DNA of 5,941 nt from Spirochaetaceae bacterium (GCA_017382775.1 JAFNZQ010000155.1:1-5941), one strand, 5' to 3'; shown: positions 1-5,941, counted from the first letter of the stretch. The notes: generated by a model not told the origin, from the letters alone. Numbers and translations are program-made.

Positions 1-780
1 ACTGATGACCGCATCCGTTTCCATGGAAAGGCCAAGAAGAGCGGAGCCGTTTTCCGTATGGAAATTTTTGAATTTGTGTAAAAGCCCTTCGGTGAGTAAC
101 ATCACCGAGATGAAACCCTCCGCCATGGAGGCACTTAAATCCACATCAAAGGCGGAGTAGGGCGTGGTGGCGGAAATGTGGAATGGATTTCCGTAATTAA
201 GATTGAGGCCGTATTTTCCCGCAAACAAAATCGGTTTCATGGAATTGTAATTTTCCGTGGTCTTAATGATTCCCATGGCACCGGGTGCGAAAAACATTTT
301 CAACCTCTTTATTCCGTCCCCGGGGCGTTGGGATGCTGCATCATCGCCAAAATAATGCATTATAAAATCGAAGGGACTTACCAAAAGGGAAAGCCAAGAA
401 ACAGGGGCAACCTCCAAATAAAGGCGATGGAATATTTCTCCGAAACTGGCACCTCCCAGCATACAACAGAGAATTTCACTTCGGGTGGAAAAACGGCGGT
501 TGAGCAAAAAATTCGTGTCAAGGTTGCTCAATGCAATTCTGGGAAGGGATTCGTAAAAGGACTGGGTGTCCAACTTTTGGGGAATATAACTGTATATGGA
601 AAAATAAGGAACGAGAAAATGATTATTCAAAAAACTTTCCGAGCCCCATCGTAAATCCTCGTTGAAATTTGTGGCAATCCAATCGGTTCGCACACCTCTG
701 TTGAAATAAACATCGTAGCCAAAAATCAAACCAACGGAGAAGAAAAACATTAGAAAGGCAACGTAAAGTTTTTTTAACAT
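1..780 (-). CDS. Secreted, DUF3943-like probable outer-membrane protein (5' part only)
   Basis: The minus strand is open from an ATG at 780 to the window edge, giving 260 codons with no stop, so the C-terminus is missing. I chose this start because it gives a clear signal peptide: KK at residues 3-4, a hydrophobic stretch at about 5-20 and likely cleavage near FGYD (20-23). The mature part has no further obvious TM helix and is rich in aromatic and polar residues, as in beta-barrel proteins. Residues about 54-140 resemble the DUF3943 pattern: an Asn-His/Pro-Tyr segment (53-59), FYES (75-78), then LGGASFGEIFHRL (108-120), matching the family's GG..lGE..yRL element, followed by an SPFDF segment (135-139). 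The classic HPYxG motif is not intact, so this is a divergent member or a relative. Function is unknown; an outer-membrane location is inference. No Shine-Dalgarno site precedes the ATG. It lies 69 bp downstream of the PFOR stop, after a terminator, so it is probably transcribed separately. Confidence 0.75.
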   Translation of the reverse strand, partial: MLKKLYVAFLMFFFSVGLIFGYDVYFNRGVRTDWIATNFNEDLRWGSESFLNNHFLVPYFSIYSYIPQKLDTQSFYESLPRIALSNLDTNFLLNRRFSTRSEILCCMLGGASFGEIFHRLYLEVAPVSWLSLLVSPFDFIMHYFGDDAASQRPGDGIKRLKMFFAPGAMGIIKTTENYNSMKPILFAGKYGLNLNYGNPFHISATTPYSAFDVDLSASMAEGFISVMLLTEGLLHKFKNFHTENGSALLGLSMETDAVIS

Positions 781-786
781 TTTGAG

Positions 787-792
787 ATTATA
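787..792 (-). promoter_or_regulatory. -10 box (TATAAT) 6 nt from the ATG of the envelope-protein gene
   Basis: On the minus strand a perfect TATAAT is followed by CTCAAA and then the ATG at 780. Transcription normally starts 6-8 nt after the -10 box, which would put +1 on or next to the A of the ATG and give a leaderless mRNA. No purine-rich Shine-Dalgarno sequence lies between. A -35 box at the normal 17-nt spacing would fall inside the PFOR terminator hairpin and reads CACCGA, a poor match, so the promoter is weak, activator-dependent or fortuitous. Confidence 0.4.
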
Positions 793-805
793 CACTTTGG
801 GCAAA

Positions 806-837
806 ACTTTCGGTGCGGATTTCTCCACACCGAAAGT
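806..837 (-). terminator. Rho-independent terminator of the PFOR gene
   Basis: A perfect 10-bp inverted repeat (ACTTTCGGTG at 806-815 pairs with CACCGAAAGT at 828-837) can extend by about three more pairs (817-819 with 824-826) past one C/A mismatch, leaving a small loop. Read on the minus strand, the hairpin begins 12 nt after the PFOR stop and is followed by a short T run (TTTTG). The T run includes the last base of the stem and is short for a strong intrinsic terminator. On the plus strand no T run follows, so it serves the minus-strand gene. Confidence 0.7.
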
Positions 838-849
838 CGTAACTATTGC

Positions 850-3800
850 TTAGAATGAGCGATCAGCCAAGTACTTGTATTCGTTGTACTGACGTTTTGC
901 CTTTGCAATAGCTTTGTCCAAAAGCATTTGGGCACGATCGGGGTTGGCTGCTTTCAAGCTCTTGAAGCGAACTTCCTTGTACATGAAGTCGGCCAAGTTC
1001 CAATCGGGTTCTTTGCTGTCAAGCTGGAAGGGATTTTTGCCTTCATCAACCAATCGAGGATCGTAGCGATACAAGGGCCACAATCCGCAGGATACAACTT
1101 CTTTCTGGTTGGTCAAACCATTGGTCATGTTGATACCGTGGTTGATACAGTGAGCGTAAGCAATGATGATGGAAGGTCCGTCGTAGGCTTCGGCTTCGCG
1201 GAAGGCCTTGATTGTTTGAGCCATGTTTGCACCCATGGAAATGTGGGCAACATAAACGTAGCCGTAACTCATGGCAATCATACCCAAATCTTTCTTGCTT
1301 ACATCCTTTCCGCCGGCGGCAAATTTGGCAACGGCACCGAAAGGTGTTGCTTTGGACATCTGTCCACCGGTGTTGGAGTAAACTTCCGTATCCAAAACCA
1401 AGATGTTAATGTTTCGTCCGGAAGCCAAGGCGTGGTCAAGTCCGCCGAAACCAATGTCATAGGCCCATCCGTCACCACCGATGATCCATACAGATCGTTT
1501 GATGAAGTGATCGGACAAGGAGACCAATTCTTTGGCCAATTCGTCGGAGGATTTTCCTGCTTCGGCTTTCAACTGTTCAACCAAGTTGCGCTGTTCGGCA
1601 ATGGCTGCATCGTCTTTCTGTTCGTTGGCAAGGATTTTACCGATAAGGTCTTTGCAAATGCCTTTTTCCGCTGCTTTGGCAGCAACTTCACGGGCATATT
1701 CCGCCAACTTGTCGCTGGTTAAACGCATACCGTAGCCAAATTCCGCAGCATCTTCGAAGAGAGAATTGGACCAAGCGGGACCGCGACCGGATGCATCCTT
1801 TGCGTAGGGTGTGGAAGGCAAGTTTCCGCCGTAAATTGAGGAACAACCTGTGGCGTTGGCAATAACTGCTCTTTCGCCGAAAAGTTGGCTCAAAAGTTTT
1901 ACGTAGGGAGTTTCACCACAACCGGCACAAGCACCGGAGAATTCGAAAAGAGGTCGTTTGAAGGCCAAACCTTTGGGTGTTCCCAAGTTGAGAGTTGTAG
2001 GATCTGCATCTTTCAAACTCATGAAGTAATCCCAGTTTTCGGCTTCGGCTTTTCGCAATTCGTCATCGTATTTGACCATTTCGAGGGATTTTTCTTTTGT
2101 GGGACAAGCGGAAACGCAAAGTCCGCAACCTGTACAATCTTCGGCTGCCACCTGCAAGACCATTTTTACGCCGGCTTCAGCCTTGGGTTTAAGCTCAGCG
2201 GTTTTGAATGTGGCCGGTGCTTTGGCAACTTCGCCATCGGTAAGGGTTTTGAAGCGCAAACAGGCGTGGGGACAAACCACTGTACAGTTACCGCACTGGA
2301 TACAACTTCCTGCGTTCCAAGCGGGAACTTTTTCCGCAACAGCACGTTTTTCGAACTGAGTTGTGGCAGAGGGGAATGTTCCGTCGGCAGGCAATTTGCT
2401 GACAGGAAGGTCGTCGCCTTTCTGAACAACCATGGCACCCAAAACTTCACGTACAAAGGCGTCATCGGAAGCAGCCATTGCTTTCTTCATGTGCAATCCG
2501 CCGGAAACGGAAGCGGGAACCTGTACTTCTTCCACAGCGTCGAGAGAAGCATCGATGGTGTCAAAGTTTTTCTGAACAACGTCCGCACCTTTTTTGCTGT
2601 AAGATTTTTCCACGAATTTCTTCATGTATTTAACGGCAACATCTTCGGGGAGAACGCCGGAAATTTTGAAGTAAGCAGCCTGCATAACGGTGTTAATGCG
2701 AGTGCCCATTCCGGTTTTTTCCGCAATTTTGAAAGCATCGATAACGTAGAATTTAAGTTTTTTGTCGATAATTTGCTTCTGTGCTTCTTCGGGAATGTGA
2801 TTCCAAACTTCGGAAGCGGGATAGGGGCTGTTCAAAAGGAAGGTTGCACCGGGTTTTGATGCGCCCAATACGTCATAAATTTCCATGTAGGTGAATTTGT
2901 GACAAGCTACAAAGTCTGCGGATGTGATTAAGTAGGGGCGGCGAATGGCACCCTTTCCGAAACGAAGGTGAGAAACGGTAAATCCACCGGACTTTTTCGA
3001 ATCATAGCTGAAGTAAGCCTGGGCGTTAAGCTCGGGTTTGGCTTCACCAATGATTTTGATGGAGTTTTTGTTTGCACCAACCGTTCCGTCGGAACCTAAT
3101 CCGTAGAACATGGCTTCGTTCATGCCTTCTTCTTCAAGATAGAAGGAGTTGTCATATTCAAGGCTTTCACCCAAAACGTCGTCTTTAATACCAACGCTGA
3201 AGTGAGACATCTTTTTGCCTTTCAAGTTATCGAAAACGGCTTTTACCATGGCAGGTGAAAATTCCTTGGATCCCAATCCGTAGCGACCGCCCACCACTGT
3301 TTCAATGGAGCGATTCATTTCGGCAAGGGCTGTGATAACGTCTTCGAGTAATGGTTCACCCAAGGAGCCGGGTTCTTTTGTTCGGTCAAGAACGGCAAGA
3401 GCCTTACAACTTGCGGGAATTGCTTCCACAAAGTGCTTTGCACTGAAAGGACGATACAATCGTACTTTAACAATACCTAATTTTTCGCCTTTCCCGTTCA
3501 AATATTCCACGGTTTCTTCACAGGTTTCCGCACCGGAACCCATAATAATGATAACTCGGTCTGCATCTTTTGCACCAAAGTAGTCATAAAGATGATACTG
3601 TCGTCCTGTGAGAGAAGCGAATTTGTCCATTTCTTTCTGAACAATTTCGGGAACTGCGTTATAATATTTGTTTACACCTTCTCGGCTCTGGAAATAAACG
3701 TCGGGGTTCTGTGCTGTACCGCGAATTTCCGGACGTTCCGGAGAAAGACCGCGGAGGCGGTGGGCACGAACCAATTCGTCGTCAACCATTTTTTGGAGAA

Positions 3801-4365
3801 CTTCGGTGGGAACTTCTTCAATTTTCTGAATTTCATGACTGGTTCGGAAACCGTCAAAGAAGTGCAAGAAGGGAACGCGAGCCCGCAATGTGGAAGCGTG
3901 GGAAATGGTTGCCAAGTCCATTACTTCCTGAACACTGTTGGAAGCGAGCATTGCCCATCCGGTTTGGCGGCAAGCCATAACGTCCTGATGGTCACCGAAA
4001 ATAGAAAGGGAACTGGTTGCCAAGGCACGGGCTGCAACGTGGAAAACCGTGCTGGTAAGCTCGCCTGCTATTTTGTACATATTGGGAATCATCAACAGAA
4101 GTCCCTGTGATGCTGTAAAAGTTGTGCTGAGGGCACCGGTTGTCAATGCACCGTGAACAGCACCTGCCGCTCCGGCTTCCGATTGCATTTCCACCACATG
4201 GGGAACAGTTCCCCAAATGTTTTTCTTTCCTTTTGCCGAAAGTTCATCGGCAACTTCACCCATGGGACTTGAGGGGGTAATCGGATAAATCGAAATTACT
4301 TCGCTCAGGGCATGTGCAATTTGGCCGGCAGCTGTATTGCCGTCAATCATTACTTTCTCTGCCAT
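850..4365 (-). CDS. nifJ: Pyruvate:ferredoxin (flavodoxin) oxidoreductase, homodimeric one-chain type
   Basis: This enzyme (EC 1.2.7.1) oxidatively decarboxylates pyruvate with CoA to acetyl-CoA and CO2 and passes electrons to ferredoxin or flavodoxin in the cytoplasm of anaerobes. The 1171-residue chain has the full family order. An N-terminal pyruvate/TPP domain comes first (about 1-250, with YPITPSSP at 27-34, E63 and R113 matching known active-site residues). Next are domain II (about 260-400), the gamma-type domain (about 415-625), a linker, and a two-cluster ferredoxin domain (C688/691/694/698 and C744/747/750/754). The C-terminal TPP domain has GDGWAYDIG (964-972) and SNTGGQ (997-1002). 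Proximal-cluster ligands C813, C816, C841 and C1073 are all present. No frameshift or missing ligand is seen. It lacks the C-terminal extension of the Desulfovibrio africanus enzyme, which in that protein protects against oxygen. AAGGAAG sits just upstream of the ATG, confirming the start. Promoter upstream and hairpin downstream suggest a single-gene transcript. Confidence 0.98.
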   Translation of the reverse strand: MAEKVMIDGNTAAGQIAHALSEVISIYPITPSSPMGEVADELSAKGKKNIWGTVPHVVEMQSEAGAAGAVHGALTTGALSTTFTASQGLLLMIPNMYKIAGELTSTVFHVAARALATSSLSIFGDHQDVMACRQTGWAMLASNSVQEVMDLATISHASTLRARVPFLHFFDGFRTSHEIQKIEEVPTEVLQKMVDDELVRAHRLRGLSPERPEIRGTAQNPDVYFQSREGVNKYYNAVPEIVQKEMDKFASLTGRQYHLYDYFGAKDADRVIIIMGSGAETCEETVEYLNGKGEKLGIVKVRLYRPFSAKHFVEAIPASCKALAVLDRTKEPGSLGEPLLEDVITALAEMNRSIETVVGGRYGLGSKEFSPAMVKAVFDNLKGKKMSHFSVGIKDDVLGESLEYDNSFYLEEEGMNEAMFYGLGSDGTVGANKNSIKIIGEAKPELNAQAYFSYDSKKSGGFTVSHLRFGKGAIRRPYLITSADFVACHKFTYMEIYDVLGASKPGATFLLNSPYPASEVWNHIPEEAQKQIIDKKLKFYVIDAFKIAEKTGMGTRINTVMQAAYFKISGVLPEDVAVKYMKKFVEKSYSKKGADVVQKNFDTIDASLDAVEEVQVPASVSGGLHMKKAMAASDDAFVREVLGAMVVQKGDDLPVSKLPADGTFPSATTQFEKRAVAEKVPAWNAGSCIQCGNCTVVCPHACLRFKTLTDGEVAKAPATFKTAELKPKAEAGVKMVLQVAAEDCTGCGLCVSACPTKEKSLEMVKYDDELRKAEAENWDYFMSLKDADPTTLNLGTPKGLAFKRPLFEFSGACAGCGETPYVKLLSQLFGERAVIANATGCSSIYGGNLPSTPYAKDASGRGPAWSNSLFEDAAEFGYGMRLTSDKLAEYAREVAAKAAEKGICKDLIGKILANEQKDDAAIAEQRNLVEQLKAEAGKSSDELAKELVSLSDHFIKRSVWIIGGDGWAYDIGFGGLDHALASGRNINILVLDTEVYSNTGGQMSKATPFGAVAKFAAGGKDVSKKDLGMIAMSYGYVYVAHISMGANMAQTIKAFREAEAYDGPSIIIAYAHCINHGINMTNGLTNQKEVVSCGLWPLYRYDPRLVDEGKNPFQLDSKEPDWNLADFMYKEVRFKSLKAANPDRAQMLLDKAIAKAKRQYNEYKYLADRSF

Positions 4366-4369
4366 AATT

Positions 4370-4376
4370 CTTCCTT
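4370..4376 (-). promoter_or_regulatory. Ribosome binding site of the PFOR gene
   Basis: On the minus strand AAGGAAG lies 4 nt before the ATG at 4365, with the GGA core 6 nt away. It supports the chosen PFOR start and contrasts with both flanking genes, which have no comparable site before their ATG. Confidence 0.75.
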
Positions 4377-4410
4377 AAAGATTAAAATTTACGTAAGCAC
4401 GCATTAAATA

Positions 4411-4439
4411 ATTATATCACGAAATTAAAAAAAATTCAA
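4411..4439 (-). promoter_or_regulatory. Sigma70-type promoter of the PFOR gene, with extended -10
   Basis: On the minus strand TTGAAT (4439-4434) is separated by exactly 17 nt from TATAAT (4416-4411), and the -10 box is preceded by TGA, giving the extended TGnTATAAT form. The -35 box keeps the TTGA core. The predicted start is near 4404, which leaves a leader of about 39 nt ending in the Shine-Dalgarno site. A-rich DNA directly upstream could act as an UP element. These features predict strong expression, as expected for a central metabolic enzyme. Confidence 0.7.
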
Positions 4440-4450
4440 GCATAAATTTC

Positions 4451-4478
4451 AAAAAAAACAAAAAAAATAAACTTTTTT
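4451..4478. promoter_or_regulatory. A/T-tract block between divergent promoters (possible UP element or bent DNA)
   Basis: Two runs of eight A (4451-4458 and 4460-4467) are followed by a run of six T (4473-4478), and another A8 run at 4427-4434 lies just inside the PFOR promoter. Measured from the predicted PFOR start near 4404, the A runs fall at about -47 to -63, the usual UP-element zone contacted by the RNA polymerase alpha subunit. Spacings of roughly 9, 12 and 24 bp are only loosely in phase with the helix, so intrinsic curvature is possible but not clear. The function is inference from position and composition. The rest of the 202-bp intergenic region holds only the promoters, and I see no small gene in it. 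Confidence 0.35.
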
Positions 4479-4529
4479 CCGCGACTTTTCCGTAAATTGA
4501 TTTTATTGCAAATTTGAAAGGTGATGGTG

Positions 4530-4558
4530 TTGACATTTAGAAAAAAAAATGGTAAAAT
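4530..4558 (+). promoter_or_regulatory. Near-consensus promoter of the YcxB-like/lolC operon
   Basis: A perfect TTGACA (4530-4535) is followed after exactly 17 nt by TAAAAT (4553-4558), five of six matches to TATAAT. The predicted start is around 4565, only about 3 nt before the ATG at 4568, so the transcript would be leaderless or nearly so. A run of nine A (4541-4549) fills the spacer. There is no Shine-Dalgarno site between the -10 box and the ATG. Confidence 0.7.
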
Positions 4559-4567
4559 TCCGGCAAT

Positions 4568-5056
4568 ATGAAGGAAGAATTTTTAATTGAAACGGAAATT
4601 GACGGCAAGGCCTTCGGAACACACACGGTTTTTCACGATTTTGTTTTGTTGAAAGCCTGGAAGCGACCTGTAACTTGGGCGGTAATTATGGCGGTTTTTT
4701 CCGTGATTTGCTTTTCTCTCAAAGGACGAGACGGTTCAATCATTTTCGGCAGTCTTCTTGCTGCCATGTCGGTGCTTTTTCCCGCCGCGTACTTTTTCGC
4801 ATATTTTTACACAGTGAAAAAACAGGTTAAAAAAATCGACAGTGATGAAAATAAAATCCGTTACGAAACCAAGGTGAACAACGAAGGCTTTTCATCCGGA
4901 TTCGGAAAATTCAAATGGGAAGATCTCCATAAAGTGTATTTTCACAAGGGATTTATCTACGTTTACGTTGAACCTCGTCAGGCCTTTTTGCTGCCTGCCT
5001 CCGACAAGGAATTATGCGATTTCATTAAATCAAAAATCAAAGTTTCGGAAAAATAA
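4568..5056 (+). CDS. YcxB-like small inner-membrane protein
   Basis: The 162-residue protein has a short polar N-terminus (1-33), two predicted TM helices (about 34-51 and 58-81) joined by a short charged loop (KGRDG, 52-56), a Lys-rich border (84-89) and a soluble C-terminal domain (about 95-158). This layout, and the C-terminal pattern of FKWEDLHKVY (115-124), a strand FIYVYV (129-134) and QAFLLP (138-143), fit the YcxB-like family. By the positive-inside rule the N- and C-termini are probably cytoplasmic. The family has no established biochemical role, and nothing here shows an enzyme active site. A near-consensus promoter ends 9 nt before the ATG, and no Shine-Dalgarno site precedes it; AAGGAAG instead occurs just after the ATG. 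No good alternative start exists nearby in frame. Its stop codon TAA shares its last A with the ATG of the Lol-type permease, so the two are likely co-transcribed and translationally coupled. The gene is real with high confidence; the family call is less certain. Confidence 0.85.
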   Translation: MKEEFLIETEIDGKAFGTHTVFHDFVLLKAWKRPVTWAVIMAVFSVICFSLKGRDGSIIFGSLLAAMSVLFPAAYFFAYFYTVKKQVKKIDSDENKIRYETKVNNEGFSSGFGKFKWEDLHKVYFHKGFIYVYVEPRQAFLLPASDKELCDFIKSKIKVSEK

Positions 5057-5941
5057 TGTTTAAAAAACTTCATTGGATATTTTATGTTTCCTCTCGATTT
5101 TCAAAGATGGGAACAAAGTCCAGGAGTTCCGTCACATTTTTCCTGGCCGCCTTGTGTATTACCATCGGAGTTATGGCACTGATCGTAACCCTTTCGGTAA
5201 TGAACGGCTTTCAAATCGGCTACATCGACAGTATTTTGGAATTGGATTCCTTTCATTTACGTGCGGAGAAAACCACGGACGCCAATAAAGCCGAGTTGGA
5301 GAAAATCCCCGGAATAAAGGCGGTAATTCCCTTTTATGAAACCCAGGCCTTGGCAATTTGTGACAACAGCAGCCCGCGAGGCCTTTTTTTGCACGCCGTT
5401 CCCGAAAATATTTGTGAAATGGATAAAGGTTTCGCGGAAGAGATGGTTATGTATTCCGGAACCTTCGACTTAAAGGATGAAAATTCCATTGTGTTGGGTG
5501 CGGATTTAGCCTATCTTTTGGATGCCGGAGTGGGTGACGAAATTTCCCTTGTTGCCATTTCCGGAACTTCCGAAACGGACCTGTTTTCCGCCGACCGTGT
5601 TTTCACCGTAACGGGACTTTTCATGTCGGACTATAACAAAATAAACGCATCCATGGCCTTTGTTTCATCAAAAAACGCAAAACGACTCTTTGGGGAAAGA
5701 ACAAGCCCGATTTTGGGAATAAAACTGGACAATCGGGACAGGGATTTGAAAATGCTGAAACTTCTCAAAGAAAAATTTCCCCAATCCGAAATTTTCAGCT
5801 GGCGAGATTATAACCGAGCATTTTTTTCCGTGTTGCAGGTGGAAAAAAACACGGTTTTCCTGATTGTAATGTTGATTTTCATCGTGGTGGCGGTGAATAT
5901 TTATCATTCCCTGTGTCGAATAATTTACGAACGGCGGGAAG
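5056..5941 (+). CDS. lolC: LolC/LolE-type lipoprotein-release ABC transporter permease (3' end missing)
   Basis: This is the membrane subunit of the LolCDE transporter type, which extracts outer-membrane lipoproteins from the inner membrane using ATP and hands them to the periplasmic carrier LolA. The visible 295 residues have a short basic N-terminus (1-25), TM1 (about 26-49) running into the hallmark LSVMNGFQ (46-53), a periplasmic MacB-like core domain (about 54-262, with GVGDEISLV at 158-166 and FTVTGLF at 183-189), and TM2 (about 264-287). The cytoplasmic YERRE that follows corresponds to the conserved MEKRREI-type segment of the FtsX domain. The family is usually about 400-415 residues, so roughly 110 residues and the last two TM helices lie beyond the edge. 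The ATG overlaps the upstream stop (TAATG). The only upstream ribosome-site candidate is a weak GGA, so coupling is likely. LolC, LolE and fused LolC/E forms cannot be told apart here; the symbol is provisional. Confidence 0.92.
   Translation, partial: MFKKLHWIFYVSSRFSKMGTKSRSSVTFFLAALCITIGVMALIVTLSVMNGFQIGYIDSILELDSFHLRAEKTTDANKAELEKIPGIKAVIPFYETQALAICDNSSPRGLFLHAVPENICEMDKGFAEEMVMYSGTFDLKDENSIVLGADLAYLLDAGVGDEISLVAISGTSETDLFSADRVFTVTGLFMSDYNKINASMAFVSSKNAKRLFGERTSPILGIKLDNRDRDLKMLKLLKEKFPQSEIFSWRDYNRAFFSVLQVEKNTVFLIVMLIFIVVAVNIYHSLCRIIYERRE

Noticed and set aside
178..654. Plus-strand open frame (158 codons) opposite the DUF3943-like gene
   Set aside because: The minus-strand frame has a signal peptide and a family-like motif and stays open for 780 bp; the plus frame shows no domain, promoter or ribosome site.
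928..1722. Plus-strand open frame (264 codons) antisense to the PFOR C-terminal domain
   Set aside because: Same reasons: it mirrors a conserved domain (the TPP-binding region), has no expression signals, and its composition follows the opposite strand.
2166..2465. Minus-strand open frame of 99 codons over the PFOR ferredoxin region
   Set aside because: It is an alternate frame of the PFOR gene; the CxxCxxCxxxC motifs are in the main frame, so this is not a separate ferredoxin.
1885..2859. Long plus-strand open frame (324 codons) antisense to PFOR
   Set aside because: It lies wholly inside the intact PFOR gene, has no ribosome site or promoter, and its translation is Phe/Gly/Cys-rich low-complexity sequence typical of a codon-bias shadow.
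4389..4396. 8-bp palindrome TTACGTAA in the PFOR leader as an operator
   Set aside because: It does not extend beyond 8 bp, occurs once, and matches no operator I can name (it is unlike Rex or FNR sites). Such a short AT-rich palindrome is easily expected by chance.
4366..4404. A riboswitch or other structured leader upstream of PFOR
   Set aside because: The predicted leader is only about 39 nt and AT-rich with no stable stem, too short for a known riboswitch class.
4509..4516. 8-bp palindrome CAAATTTG upstream of the TTGACA box
   Set aside because: It is short, AT-rich and isolated, with no second copy near the promoter to suggest a repressor site.
5668..5907. Minus-strand open frame inside the Lol permease gene
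   Set aside because: It overlaps the periplasmic domain and TM2 of a clearly coding plus-strand frame and has no supporting signal.
1..5941. A new defence, mobile or secondary-metabolite system
   Set aside because: All of the sequence is accounted for by four genes of metabolic or envelope type and ordinary control signals. I see no repeats arrayed with spacers, no transposase, no toxin-antitoxin pair and no cargo boundary.

Overview
The window looks like chromosomal core sequence from an anaerobic, Gram-negative-type (diderm) bacterium. A host-associated or rumen-type Treponema or related spirochaete is my best guess. The evidence is a one-chain pyruvate:ferredoxin oxidoreductase (PFOR), which implies anaerobic metabolism, a LolC/LolE-type lipoprotein-release permease, which implies an outer membrane, an apparent DUF3943-like envelope protein, and a moderately AT-rich composition. 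The genus is inferred from overall impression, not from a search. I see no mobile element, CRISPR array, tRNA or rRNA.

Layout: (1) 1-780, minus strand: 5' part (260 codons, open to the window edge) of a secreted, probably outer-membrane protein resembling DUF3943. (2) 781-849: a short gap holding a hairpin terminator for the next gene and a TATAAT box placed 6 nt from the ATG of the first gene. (3) 850-4365, minus strand: a complete, apparently intact PFOR gene (1171 aa) with its own Shine-Dalgarno site and a strong promoter. (4) 4366-4567: a 202-bp divergent intergenic region with two near-consensus sigma70-type promoters facing away from each other, separated by A/T tracts. (5) 4568-5056, plus strand: a small two-TM YcxB-like membrane protein. 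(6) 5056-5941, plus strand: a lolC/lolE-type ABC permease, cut by the right window edge, whose ATG shares one base with the preceding stop codon.

Functionally there are two unrelated units. PFOR appears to be a single-gene transcript, bounded by promoter and terminator, that converts pyruvate to acetyl-CoA and supplies reduced ferredoxin. The plus-strand pair is a translationally coupled start of an operon for lipoprotein trafficking to the outer membrane; a LolD ATPase gene would be expected beyond the right edge.

No obviously new system is present. The points most worth a second look are in expression signals and context: both genes flanking PFOR have a -10 box so close to the ATG that a leaderless (or nearly leaderless) mRNA is predicted, and an uncharacterised YcxB-like protein is coupled to a Lol permease.
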